DNA of 64,000 nucleotides from Caldisphaera sp046536515 (lineage in GTDB: Archaea; Thermoproteota; Thermoprotei_A; Sulfolobales; Acidilobaceae). The position numbers and the translations under genes are program-made. A model generated the notes under the pieces. It worked only from the letters and a program-made list of their open reading frames with translations. It had not been told where the DNA came from and ran no database searches. Of the stretch, positions 17,383 to 25,699 are shown in pieces. The DNA lies in NCBI RefSeq assembly GCF_046536515.1, contig NZ_JAWDMQ010000001.1, forward strand, positions 1-64,000. Direction: 5' to 3'. The first letter of the stretch is position 1, and every line of letters begins with the position of its first letter.

Positions 17383-18450
17383 ATGAAGCTAAATGCAGTA
17401 GTTGTTGGTTCAACAGGTCTAGTTGGACAAAGGTTAGTTAATTATTTATCTAATCATCCATGGTTTAATTTGATTGGCATAACTGCATCAAAAGAAAAAT
17501 CAGGAAAAAAATACGAAGATGCTGTAAGATGGAGTTTGGAAAAGGAAATACCGAATAAAGTTAAAGATATGATTATTTACGACACGGATTTAGAAATGAT
17601 AAGTTCTCTTAAGCCCGATATAATTTTTACTTCATTACCATCAAATGTCTCTACGGTATATGATATAGAATTGGTAAAAAGAGGTTTTACTGTTATATCT
17701 CATGCAAGCAATAACAGAATGGAACCTGATATACCTTTGCTTAACCCTGAAGTCAATGCTGATCATATATCTGTATTAAAAATTCAGAAGAAGAGATGGA
17801 AAGGGACATTACTTAAAGTACCTAACTGTGTTACGTCCATATTAACTTTAGCTCTAAAGCCTATTTATGATGATTTTGGAATACAACAAGTTTTTGTTTC
17901 AACTATGCAAGCATTGTCAGGAGCTGGACTTAATGGAGTACCATCAATGGCTATATTAGATAATATAATACCTTTTATAGAGCATGAAGAAGAGAAGATA
18001 GAAAATGAAAGCTTAAAAATATTAGGGTACATAACTCCTGAAGGCATAAAATTAAATGACAGACTTTATGTATCTCCATCAGTTCATAGAGTTAATGTTC
18101 TGGAAGGTCATTTGGAAAGCGTTTTTATAAAAACAGATAAAGATGTTGATGTAAATGATATAAAGGAAAGCCTTACAGAATTTAGGAACAATAAAATTAA
18201 GAATTTAGACTTGCCTTCAAAACCAAAAGATCCTATTATTATTAAAGAAGAAGTTGATAGGCCTCAACCTAGGTTAGACAGAAATGAAGGAAATGGTATG
18301 AGCGTAGTTGTAGGTAGAATAAGAAAAGATAAGAAAAATTGGATTAAGTTTAACATATTGGGCCATAATACAATAAGAGGGGCTGCAGGTAATGGTATTT
18401 TGATTGCGGAAGTTTTATTAAAGAACAATGAATTGCTAGATTTTCAATAG
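17383..18450 (+). CDS. asd: Aspartate-semialdehyde dehydrogenase (archaeal type)
   Basis: Reduces aspartyl phosphate to the semialdehyde with NADPH. Features are GSTGLVGQRLVNYL (Rossmann motif), LKVPNCVTSILTLALKP with the catalytic Cys, QALSGAGLNGVPSM, and SPSVHRVNVLEGHLESVFI with the catalytic His. The PNC motif and about 355-residue length place it in the archaeal/fungal class. AGGTGA lies 6 bases before ATG 17383. It shares the lysC operon; the next pathway enzyme, homoserine dehydrogenase, is about 31 kb away. Confidence 0.92.
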   Translation: MKLNAVVVGSTGLVGQRLVNYLSNHPWFNLIGITASKEKSGKKYEDAVRWSLEKEIPNKVKDMIIYDTDLEMISSLKPDIIFTSLPSNVSTVYDIELVKRGFTVISHASNNRMEPDIPLLNPEVNADHISVLKIQKKRWKGTLLKVPNCVTSILTLALKPIYDDFGIQQVFVSTMQALSGAGLNGVPSMAILDNIIPFIEHEEEKIENESLKILGYITPEGIKLNDRLYVSPSVHRVNVLEGHLESVFIKTDKDVDVNDIKESLTEFRNNKIKNLDLPSKPKDPIIIKEEVDRPQPRLDRNEGNGMSVVVGRIRKDKKNWIKFNILGHNTIRGAAGNGILIAEVLLKNNELLDFQ

Positions 18451-18451
18451 C

Positions 18452-19189
18452 TTATTCTACAATAATATAAACTGGAGCATGATCAGAGCCATAAATTTTA
18501 TCTAATATATCACAGTCTTTAACCCTATCTAATAAATCCTTAGAAACAACACAATAATCTATTCTCCAACCTATATTTTTTTCTCTAGCATGGAATCTGT
18601 AGGTCCACCAAGAATACCTATTTGGCTCCTTATGGAAAACTCTAAATGCATCAACATAACCCATTTCTAAAAAATGTGTCATCCAATCTCTTTCTTGTTG
18701 AGTAAATCCAGGATTGTTAATATTATCTTTAGGTCTTGCAATATCTATTTCTTTGTGTGCAACATTAAAGTCACCACAAATTATTTTTGGTTTGCTTAAA
18801 TTGTTCAAATATTTCTCTATAAGGCTATTAAAGTTCAGTTTATAGTCAAGCCTTGTTAATCCATGTTGGGCATTTGGAAAATATGCATTTATCACATAAT
18901 AGTCTTTAAATTCCAATGATATTACTCTCCCTTCAGAATCAAATTCATCATGGCCTATACCATATGTAACGTTGAGAGGTTTTACTTTACTCATTGTAAG
19001 AGTTCCTGAATAACCTTTTCTCTTAGCTGGATTAATGAAAATTTCGTATCCAAGCGTTTTCAGCTCTTCTGGAACTGTATCTGTTTTAATTTCCTGAAAC
19101 ATTACAATATCAAATTCTAATATCTCTTTTGGAATGCCTTTATCTAAGAGACTTCTCAATCCATTTACATTCCAAGTTAAAATTTTCAT
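18452..19189 (-). CDS. xth: Exodeoxyribonuclease III / AP endonuclease
   Basis: A 245-residue Mg-dependent DNA-repair nuclease that cuts at abasic sites. ExoIII motifs are LTWNVNGLRSLLDKG at the N-terminus, MFQEIKTD, YVINAYFPNAQHG, GDFNVAHKEIDIARP, NPGFTQQERDW, YSWWTYR, WRIDYCVVS and GSDHAPVYI with the catalytic Asp-His. It is convergent with asd with one base between the stop codons. AGGTGATTTA precedes the ATG. Confidence 0.93.
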   Translation of the reverse strand: MKILTWNVNGLRSLLDKGIPKEILEFDIVMFQEIKTDTVPEELKTLGYEIFINPAKRKGYSGTLTMSKVKPLNVTYGIGHDEFDSEGRVISLEFKDYYVINAYFPNAQHGLTRLDYKLNFNSLIEKYLNNLSKPKIICGDFNVAHKEIDIARPKDNINNPGFTQQERDWMTHFLEMGYVDAFRVFHKEPNRYSWWTYRFHAREKNIGWRIDYCVVSKDLLDRVKDCDILDKIYGSDHAPVYIIVE

Positions 19190-19336
19190 TAAATCACCTA
19201 AATGTTAAATTTAAAACAAAATATTTAAATATTTATAAGGATTATACATCAACATCAAAAATGTTTTAATAGAATTTTATTGAACGTTCAGCAAAGTAAA
19301 TTTTATTATTTAATTATAATGATCTTGGTGCTAAAA

Positions 19337-20725
19337 ATGGCAGAAAAGAATAATTTATCAAAGAATTCTGTAACATTTCTGGGAGATTTCTTTAATTCTC
19401 TAGCAGGTCAAGCACCAACTTACAGCATAGCTGGAGGAACAGCTTATATATTAAGTACATCTTATGCTTCGTCACCATTGGCTATGCTGATAACATTAAT
19501 TGGCATATTAACTATAGTATATTCAGTTATATTTTTGTCAAAAAGATATGCGCACTCAGCCAGCTTTTATTATTATGTATCAAATACTTTAGGTACTTTA
19601 CCAGGTTATATAAATGGTATAATATATACAATTTTTTATAGCATTATAGGTTTAGGATCGATATCAATTGCGTTTGCCTATTTAGGCTTTGAAGCCATCT
19701 ATGCATTAACAGGTATAAAGATTAATCCGGTATTCTTACTTATAATACCTGTATTATTAGCATATATAATAGCTTATTTAGGAATTAAACCGAGCATTAG
19801 ATCAGAATATATAGTTTCAATAATTGAGATCACTATTTTATTAATATTTATAATTTTTTCTTTTGCATATAATGCAAAAAATATGTCATTAATACCCTTT
19901 ACTCTAAAAGGAACATTTTCAAGTTCATTGATTGGTAAGTTAGCTGCCATTTCAGGTGGGTTAATTTTTTCTATAACTTATTTTATGGGGTTTGAAGTAT
20001 CTACGCAGCTAGGTGAGGAATCAAAAGAACCTAATAAAAACATACCGAATAGCACCTTTATATCAACCTTAATTATGGGTATACTATATATTTTATCAAC
20101 ATATGCTATATTGTTAAATATAGGTTATAGTTATAATTCTATAGATAATTTTGTTTCACAAGCACAGGGAGAAGGAGTAAATCCAGTTTTTCTTTTAATG
20201 AGAAAGTATTTGGGATTATTTGGTTTAACAATATTTTCAATTATAACATTAATTAGCGTTTTTGGTTGCTATTTGGCTACTTTAAATGCTACCTCTAGGA
20301 TGATTTATGGTATGAGTAAAGAAGGTTTAATGCCTAGCAAATTAAAAGTAACGCATAAGAAGTTCAAAAGTCCTATAAATGCTTTAACTGTAAGTACATT
20401 GATGAGTATAATTGCAATTATTATATTTTATTTAATATCATTAAATTCAGGTAATTTAATAAATTTGACATATAATGCTATGGAAAGAGCTTATGCAATA
20501 GATTCACTTTATTATGTTATTTCTCTTGCATTAATTTCAGTATCATCATTTTTAATTTCCAAAATAATTGGTAAAATTATTAGTATTATTGGATTAGCTA
20601 TTCTAGCAATAACATTTTATTATTCCATAATAAATATTTATTATTTGGTTGCATTAATATTATCATTTATATTAACAATCTTGGCTTACTTTTTGTTTAA
20701 AAATAAATATCAGATAAAGATATAA
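19337..20725 (+). CDS. APC-family amino acid permease
   Basis: A polytopic membrane transporter of about 460 residues with some 12 hydrophobic segments. The APC pattern is clear: TFLGDFFNSLAGQAPTYSIAGGTAYI in helix 1, YFMGFEVSTQLGEESKEPNKNIPNSTF around helix 6, and TLNATSRMIYGMSKEGLMPSKLKVTHKKFKSPINAL between helices 8 and 9. The substrate is probably an amino acid or amine. GGTG at 19328-19331 supports ATG 19337; the frame runs open upstream to 19280 but has no site there. It is followed 35 bases later by an amidohydrolase that may act on imported peptides or amides. Confidence 0.82.
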   Translation: MAEKNNLSKNSVTFLGDFFNSLAGQAPTYSIAGGTAYILSTSYASSPLAMLITLIGILTIVYSVIFLSKRYAHSASFYYYVSNTLGTLPGYINGIIYTIFYSIIGLGSISIAFAYLGFEAIYALTGIKINPVFLLIIPVLLAYIIAYLGIKPSIRSEYIVSIIEITILLIFIIFSFAYNAKNMSLIPFTLKGTFSSSLIGKLAAISGGLIFSITYFMGFEVSTQLGEESKEPNKNIPNSTFISTLIMGILYILSTYAILLNIGYSYNSIDNFVSQAQGEGVNPVFLLMRKYLGLFGLTIFSIITLISVFGCYLATLNATSRMIYGMSKEGLMPSKLKVTHKKFKSPINALTVSTLMSIIAIIIFYLISLNSGNLINLTYNAMERAYAIDSLYYVISLALISVSSFLISKIIGKIISIIGLAILAITFYYSIINIYYLVALILSFILTILAYFLFKNKYQIKI

Positions 20726-20760
20726 ACATAACTATAGACTATTTTCTAGAGGGGAAATAA

Positions 20761-22017
20761 ATGGGCAAGGTAGCATTGGTTAATGGCCTTGTTTTTGACT
20801 CAACAAGAAAACCTGTTTTTAAAGGAAATATTTTAGTTAATAATGGAAAAATTGAAAAAGTTGGAAAATCAAATGAAATATCGATTCCTGATGATTATAA
20901 TGTAATTGATTTAAAGGGTAAATTTATTATGCCTGGCTTAATAGATGCTCATCTCCATTTAACAGGAAGCAGAAGCGGAAAAGTAGAAGAAGACTTAATA
21001 ACACCAATAGGTGTATTTTTTGCAAGAGCTATTAAAGATTTAGAGTCAATTATTGATGCAGGCTTTACAACTGTTGTAGATGCAGGAAGCATAATAGCCC
21101 TCCAGCTGAAAGATGCAATTAATGAAAAAACAATAATGGGACCTAGAATTATTGCAGCAGGTCCGGTTTTATCTCAGACTTTTGGACATGGAGACACGCA
21201 TTATATGCCAATAGAATACGTTGATTATAGAACAACGAAAAAATTAACTCCTTTTACTTCTTTAATTTGTGATGGATCAGACGAATGTAGAAAAGCAGCT
21301 AGATATGCATTTAGAGAAGGGGCAGACTTCATAAAAGTAATGGCTTCTGGAGGAGTATTATCACAAAGAGATAGACCAGAATATAGACAATTTACTTTGG
21401 AAGAACTTAAGGCTATTGTGGATGAAGCTAATGCTGTAGGGAAATGGGTACATGCTCATGCAGAAGGAAAGATAGGAATAATAAATTCAGCGAAGGCAGG
21501 AATAAAAGTAATAGCTCACGGTGATATGATGGATGAAGAAGCGGCAAATGAAGTTTTAAAAGCAGGCAGTGTAGTAATTCCAACATTTGCAATTGATTAT
21601 GCTTTATTAGAGAAAGGAAGCGAACTGGGTGTACCTGAATGGGGTATGAAAAAAATAAAAGAATTATATGAGATACATGTTGAAAATGCTAGACTAGCAT
21701 ATAAAATGGGAATTAAGCTAGCTACTGGAACGGACTTTTCTGGTGGGGTAGGAAAACATGGAGATAATGCTATGGAATTAAAACTTTTTGTAGAAAAAAT
21801 TGGTATGAAAAATGAAGAAGCATTAATTTCTTCAACTAAGATTGCTTCGGAAGCAACTGGGTTAGAAAAATTAATAGGGACAATAGAAGAAGGAAAGATT
21901 GCAGACCTAATTGTTATTAATGGAAACCCTCTGGATGATATAAACGTATTACTAAATAAAAATAACATACAACTTGTTATGAAAGAAGGTGAAATATATA
22001 AAAATAAACTTATGTAA
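20761..22017 (+). CDS. Metal-dependent amidohydrolase (imidazolonepropionase/prolidase-like)
   Basis: A 418-residue amidohydrolase with a two-metal site. Ligands are visible: PGLIDAHLHL (two His), ADFIKVMASGG (Lys, probably carboxylated), WVHAHAEG (His), IAHGDMMDE (His) and LATGTDFSGG (Asp). The terminal GTIEEGKIADLIVINGNPLDDI closes the beta-sandwich domain. Related archaeal proteins are annotated as Xaa-Pro dipeptidases or imidazolonepropionases, and the true substrate is not clear. The upstream permease suggests a peptide or amide substrate. Confidence 0.82.
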   Translation: MGKVALVNGLVFDSTRKPVFKGNILVNNGKIEKVGKSNEISIPDDYNVIDLKGKFIMPGLIDAHLHLTGSRSGKVEEDLITPIGVFFARAIKDLESIIDAGFTTVVDAGSIIALQLKDAINEKTIMGPRIIAAGPVLSQTFGHGDTHYMPIEYVDYRTTKKLTPFTSLICDGSDECRKAARYAFREGADFIKVMASGGVLSQRDRPEYRQFTLEELKAIVDEANAVGKWVHAHAEGKIGIINSAKAGIKVIAHGDMMDEEAANEVLKAGSVVIPTFAIDYALLEKGSELGVPEWGMKKIKELYEIHVENARLAYKMGIKLATGTDFSGGVGKHGDNAMELKLFVEKIGMKNEEALISSTKIASEATGLEKLIGTIEEGKIADLIVINGNPLDDINVLLNKNNIQLVMKEGEIYKNKLM

Positions 22018-22187
22018 TCTTGAAAAATTTTAAATTTTTATTATATTTTTAAACATTTTTAAATTAATAGGAGTTCCTTATATATTTTATAATGTTTTCG
22101 TATATACTATACTAACAAAATATTAGCAAAATAAATACATTTAAAAAATAATTTTAGATAATTAGTATAATTTAGGTGTGCCTAAAA

Positions 22188-22943
22188 ATGGAAAAATATA
22201 AATTATTCTGTATATTAGGATTATGTATTCTATTATTATTTTCTATGCCTTTTGCTTACTCTAAATCGGGAACTTCCAAATTTATAATCAATCAAACTAC
22301 ATTTAACCTCACCCCAGGTCAAAAAATAAGCGAAGAGTTCCAGCTAATTTTAAGTAGCGGAAGTACATGGGGCACAAGCATTGTTGTTTCTCCTTCTATA
22401 ACTGGAATATCAATAATATTTAATCCAAGTAGTGGCGATCCAACTTTTTCTGGTACATTAACCATATCGGTTTCAAACAATACTAAGCCAGGAGAATATA
22501 TATTTAATGTAAGTGCAACTGGAGACGTTCCAACTACTTCTCCAACAACAATTATAGTTTATGTAAGTTCTCCAGCAGTTACTACAACAACGACTTCAAC
22601 AACGACTTCACCTCCTCAAACAACATCATATACCTCTCCTACAACTCAAACCGGAGTTACTTCAACAAGTCAAAAACATAATAATTATTTTTCATATGTC
22701 ATAATTATAATGATATTATTAGCTATTATAATAGGGAGTTCATTATATTATACTAAAGGATTAAAAGCAAACAAATTTGCTATGACAGGCTTATCTGTAA
22801 TTAGCGTTATATTATCACTTTATCTAATTGTTGCTGATTCAACATTAAGAAATTTTGCAGCTATTCATTATTATTTGCTTATTATATATACTATAGTATT
22901 GATAAAGCAAACGACAAACCTTCCCCTTCTAGGGGCGAGGTAA
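22188..22943 (+). CDS. Secreted/membrane-anchored protein with Thr/Ser-rich linker
   Basis: A signal-peptide-like N-terminus (YKLFCILGLCILLLFSMPFAYS) is followed by an extracellular beta-sandwich-like domain of about 100 residues (TTFNLTPGQKISEEFQL...NNTKPGEYIFNVSATG). Then come a Thr/Ser-rich stalk near residues 125-165, probably glycosylated, and two or three membrane segments. No known family is recognised. The last residues (TTNLPLLGAR) are encoded by the left hairpin of an insertion-element relic, so the original C-terminus was probably different. GGTG at 22174-22177 supports ATG 22188. Confidence 0.65.
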   Translation: MEKYKLFCILGLCILLLFSMPFAYSKSGTSKFIINQTTFNLTPGQKISEEFQLILSSGSTWGTSIVVSPSITGISIIFNPSSGDPTFSGTLTISVSNNTKPGEYIFNVSATGDVPTTSPTTIIVYVSSPAVTTTTTSTTTSPPQTTSYTSPTTQTGVTSTSQKHNNYFSYVIIIMILLAIIIGSSLYYTKGLKANKFAMTGLSVISVILSLYLIVADSTLRNFAAIHYYLLIIYTIVLIKQTTNLPLLGAR

Positions 22944-23203
22944 AGTTTTTTAAGTTTAGAAACTTATTAAAAATTGAGACAGTTGCTAAAGGGGTATGCG
23001 TCACTGAAACATGAGGTACGCCTCTACCCCAACTAACAAGTGTAATAAAATAGGGTTCCAAGCCGATCAACTCTTAAGGCATGAGGAGCGGGAGCCGATT
23101 TCTCCCGCAATATCGGCTTGGAGGATAATAGAGTAGCACCCGTAAAAGGGGTGTAACCCTTGAGACCTCAGGAAACTCGCCCTTCAGGGCGGGGAGGAGG
23201 TCA
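22904..23203 (+). mobile_element. tnpB-less IS200/IS605-type relic with omega-RNA-like right end
   Basis: A GC-rich island in A/T-rich surroundings with no transposase or TnpB frame. The left end holds a hairpin at 22919-22940 (CCTT-CCCC/GGGG-GAGG). The right part holds nested stems: GGGGTA/TACCCC (22991-22996/23025-23030), CCAAGCCGAT/ATCGGCTTGG (23058-23067/23112-23121) enclosing GCGGGAG/CTCCCGC, then CACCC/GGGTG (23137/23149), and GACCTC/GAGGTC (23164/23197) enclosing GCCC-TTCA-GGGC. The tail 'GGGCGGGGAGGAGGTCA' resembles right ends of thermophile TnpB elements, where the guide RNA scaffold is encoded. TTGAT at 22899-22903 is a candidate target motif. Family assignment is from memory. Confidence 0.7.
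22981..23203 (+). ncRNA. Omega-RNA/reRNA-like structured RNA
   Basis: About 220 bases able to form four stem systems in a row, ending in a closed hairpin (GACCTC...GCCC-TTCA-GGGC...GAGGTC) as in TnpB guide scaffolds. If transcribed left to right, bases after about 23203 (GAGCATTAAATCC...) would take the guide position. No partner TnpB is in the window, so it could serve a TnpB elsewhere or be inert. Transcription is not shown by the sequence. Confidence 0.5.
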
Positions 23204-23220
23204 GAGCATTAAATCCAATC

Positions 23221-23502
23221 ATGTATATTACAAAAGAAGAGATTAGTTTTACTTTGTTTAGCATTATTACGGGTTTATTTTTTATAGGTATGCTTATAGA
23301 TTCACTTATGGGTATGCCCTTTTCATCTTTAGAAAATGTTGGTAGCGGATTTAGTTTAAATTATTTTTATGGTTTTGGAATGAATGGATTATCAAATTTT
23401 TCAATTTCATTTGTTTTTTCTTCTTTATTAATAGTAACGTTTCTTATATTAATTATTGGCATAATAAGTGTTGTCAAATCAAAAAATTCCGCTAATGTTT
23501 GA
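23221..23502 (+). CDS. Small two-helix membrane protein
   Basis: A 93-residue hypothetical protein with one hydrophobic segment near residues 10-30 (FTLFSIITGLFFIGMLIDSLM) and another near 65-86 (FVFSSLLIVTFLILIIGIISVV), joined by a Gly/Phe/Asn-rich loop. No family is recognised. The ATG comes 18 bases after the insertion-element relic and has no clear ribosome-binding site, so its original upstream region may have been replaced when the element inserted. Confidence 0.5.
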   Translation: MYITKEEISFTLFSIITGLFFIGMLIDSLMGMPFSSLENVGSGFSLNYFYGFGMNGLSNFSISFVFSSLLIVTFLILIIGIISVVKSKNSANV

Positions 23503-23534
23503 TCATGAAAAAAGATAAAAATTTAATTATTCAA

Positions 23535-23915
23535 TTAATACGAGCATTTATTTATATTAATTTTTCTAAATAAATTATTTACAATCTTTTCATTCACTTT
23601 TTTCCCATGAGGTCTTAAGCCTCCAGTAAAGCTTGAGGGAATATGCAACAGTTCATGAATTATTACCTTTACTTTTTCTTCCTTTGATAAAATATCAAAT
23701 CTTTCACTTACTACTTCAATCACATAGATAGGCTGTGATTTTAATGCGAATCTAATGGCTGATGGTATGGAATAAATCCTTGCAAAAGCCCTTGTTTTTG
23801 CATTATAGCTCCTAATAATATAAACATATTCAAGTTTAATATAATCTAATTTTAAGTCATTTACAATGCATTCCATTAAATTTTCTAAAAATTTATCATT
23901 TTTGTATGTTATCAT
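23535..23915 (-). CDS. Putative zinc metallopeptidase (HExxH)
   Basis: A 126-residue protein with HELLHIP near residues 88-94, a gluzincin-like HExxH, followed by GGLRPHGKKVNE that offers a third His ligand. Similar small predicted metallopeptidases occur in archaea, with unknown substrates. It starts two bases after the stop of the M20 peptidase gene on the same strand, so the two form a peptidase pair. No signal peptide is present, so it should be cytosolic. Confidence 0.65.
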   Translation of the reverse strand: MITYKNDKFLENLMECIVNDLKLDYIKLEYVYIIRSYNAKTRAFARIYSIPSAIRFALKSQPIYVIEVVSERFDILSKEEKVKVIIHELLHIPSSFTGGLRPHGKKVNEKIVNNLFRKININKCSY

Positions 23916-23917
23916 TT

Positions 23918-25177
23918 CTATCTTAACCTTAGCATTATATAAGCAAAAACTTTTGAGTCATTAATTAAATTATCTATAATAGAATATTCATTAGGCTGGT
24001 GTGCGACATCATCATGGGTTGACCAAACAACAGCTTCATAATTATACGCTCTCAAAAATGATGCAAAAGTTATACCTCCAATGCCTCCAACAATAGCATC
24101 TTTATTTCTTAATTCTTTAATAGTTTTTTTAATTTCTAAGACTAATTTATTATCGGTACTTGTTGGCTTAGGAGAATCGTTTTTATCTATTATTTCAAGA
24201 TCTATTATAGGAAATACTTTGTCTTCTATAATTTTTTTGCTTTTTTCTTTTAACTGTTCAATGGTTTCGTTAATTTCACTTAATACACTATCCAACTTAT
24301 AATCTGGAATAACTCTACAATCAAAAGTAACTTCATGAAATCCTGGTATAATGTTTGGTGAAGAAGAGCTTCCTTTTACCATTGTAGGTTCAAAAGTAGA
24401 CTCAGGAGGATCAAACAAATTATTTGTTTTATTAAACTTTTTGTGAAGTCTATCATCTATTTGTTTGGCTAATTCAAGTGAAATCCTATGTGCATTTAAA
24501 CCTAAATGTGGTGTCGAAGCGTGTACCTGTTTGCCTTTTATTATTAGTCTAAATTGTAATATAGATTTTTCAGCTATTTCAATAAAAGTTCCATCTTTAT
24601 TACCTGCATCTGGCACCAAATAGTAATCGTCTTTATTAAAAAGATAGTTATGGTTTTCTAACAAGTATTTCATTCCATATTTAGATCCGGCCTCTTCATC
24701 GCTTACAAAAGCTAGCTTTATTGTTAATCTTGGACTAACTTTTTTATTCATTAGAGCCTTTACTGCATATAAAGATGATATAAGTGATTGTCCATTATCT
24801 TCAGAGCCCCTAGCATATATTTTGTTGCCTATGATCTTTGGTTCAAAAGGCTTTGTTATAGTCCAATCCAGCATATTTCCAGGTGGTACTACATCGATAT
24901 GGGTAATTATCCAAAGAGCCTTGCTATCTTCGCCTTTATAAGTTGCTATTATGTTTGGTCTAACTTTATCTTTAGCCCTATTATCAGTAGAATAAAACTT
25001 TTCTATTTTATCGAAATTAAATTCGTTGTTTAAAATTTCTATGAGTTTGTTAGCTTTATCAATTTCCCCTTCTCCGCCAAAATCGGGACTTATAGCAGGT
25101 ATTTTTAGAAGATCTATAAAAGATTTAATCGCATCATCCTTTATTTTTTCAACTTCTTCTAAAACTAAGCTCTCCAT
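23918..25177 (-). CDS. M20-family metallopeptidase (dipeptidase/deacylase, ArgE/DapE/CPG2 type)
   Basis: A 419-residue zinc hydrolase with all metal ligands visible: WIITHIDVVPPG (His and Asp), ARGSEDNGQSL (bridging Asp), FVSDEEAGSKYG (catalytic Glu and ligand Glu), VPDAGNKDG (Asp) and STHDDVAHQPNEY (His). The dimerisation lid domain sits near residues 200-310. Likely roles are cleavage of di- or oligopeptides or deacylation of an amino acid. Because no lysine-carrier genes are nearby, a general peptidase seems more likely than LysK. It is upstream of the small metallopeptidase in one operon. Confidence 0.85.
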   Translation of the reverse strand: MESLVLEEVEKIKDDAIKSFIDLLKIPAISPDFGGEGEIDKANKLIEILNNEFNFDKIEKFYSTDNRAKDKVRPNIIATYKGEDSKALWIITHIDVVPPGNMLDWTITKPFEPKIIGNKIYARGSEDNGQSLISSLYAVKALMNKKVSPRLTIKLAFVSDEEAGSKYGMKYLLENHNYLFNKDDYYLVPDAGNKDGTFIEIAEKSILQFRLIIKGKQVHASTPHLGLNAHRISLELAKQIDDRLHKKFNKTNNLFDPPESTFEPTMVKGSSSSPNIIPGFHEVTFDCRVIPDYKLDSVLSEINETIEQLKEKSKKIIEDKVFPIIDLEIIDKNDSPKPTSTDNKLVLEIKKTIKELRNKDAIVGGIGGITFASFLRAYNYEAVVWSTHDDVAHQPNEYSIIDNLINDSKVFAYIMLRLR

Positions 25178-25273
25178 TTGTATCCCTATTATTTTAAAAC
25201 CTATAATTAATATAAAAATTTATTCTATGAAAAGATATTAAGTTAAAGTACAATATAATTAGATGTGATAAAA

Positions 25274-25696
25274 ATGGTTGAAAAAGAGAAAATTACTTCT
25301 GATGAAGTTGATATCGAATATGAAAAAGATAAGGTTACATTAAAAAAATTAACAAGAATGACTAAAAAATTAAGTTTTGCTGGTATAGAGACACCAGATA
25401 TGAAAGATCCTCTAGCAATCCCCCCACTCAGATTGGTTTCTTCAGATAATTTATCTATAGAGTTTTCTAGAAGAAGATTTTCTTTACCTTTTTATCATAG
25501 GAATATGGATTACGACGAACTAATAATTTGTTTAAAGGGCAAAGCTTTGTGGGAAACTGAGACAGGAAATTTTGAATTAAATGAAGGAGAAATGTTAATT
25601 ATACCAAGAGGTATAGCTCATAGACCGATAAATCCTAGCAACGATTATATGGCATTAGAAATAAAATATAAGAATAAACTCTCTTTCTCAGTATAA
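25274..25696 (+). CDS. Cupin-domain protein (homogentisate dioxygenase-like fold)
   Basis: About 140 residues with one conserved cupin barrel: FYHRNMDYDELIICLKGKALWETETG is motif 1 and GEMLIIPRGIAHRP motif 2, giving His, Glu and His as possible metal ligands. The arrangement resembles the C-terminal barrel of homogentisate or related dioxygenases, but at this size the function could be binding or isomerisation. GTGAT just upstream supports ATG 25274. It is convergent with the ligase-like gene at 25700, with 3 bases between. Confidence 0.65.
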   Translation: MVEKEKITSDEVDIEYEKDKVTLKKLTRMTKKLSFAGIETPDMKDPLAIPPLRLVSSDNLSIEFSRRRFSLPFYHRNMDYDELIICLKGKALWETETGNFELNEGEMLIIPRGIAHRPINPSNDYMALEIKYKNKLSFSV

Positions 25697-25699
25697 GGG

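Noticed and set aside
21597..21968. A 123-codon reverse frame inside the amidohydrolase gene
   Set aside because: Antisense shadow of a gene with complete metal-ligand motifs.
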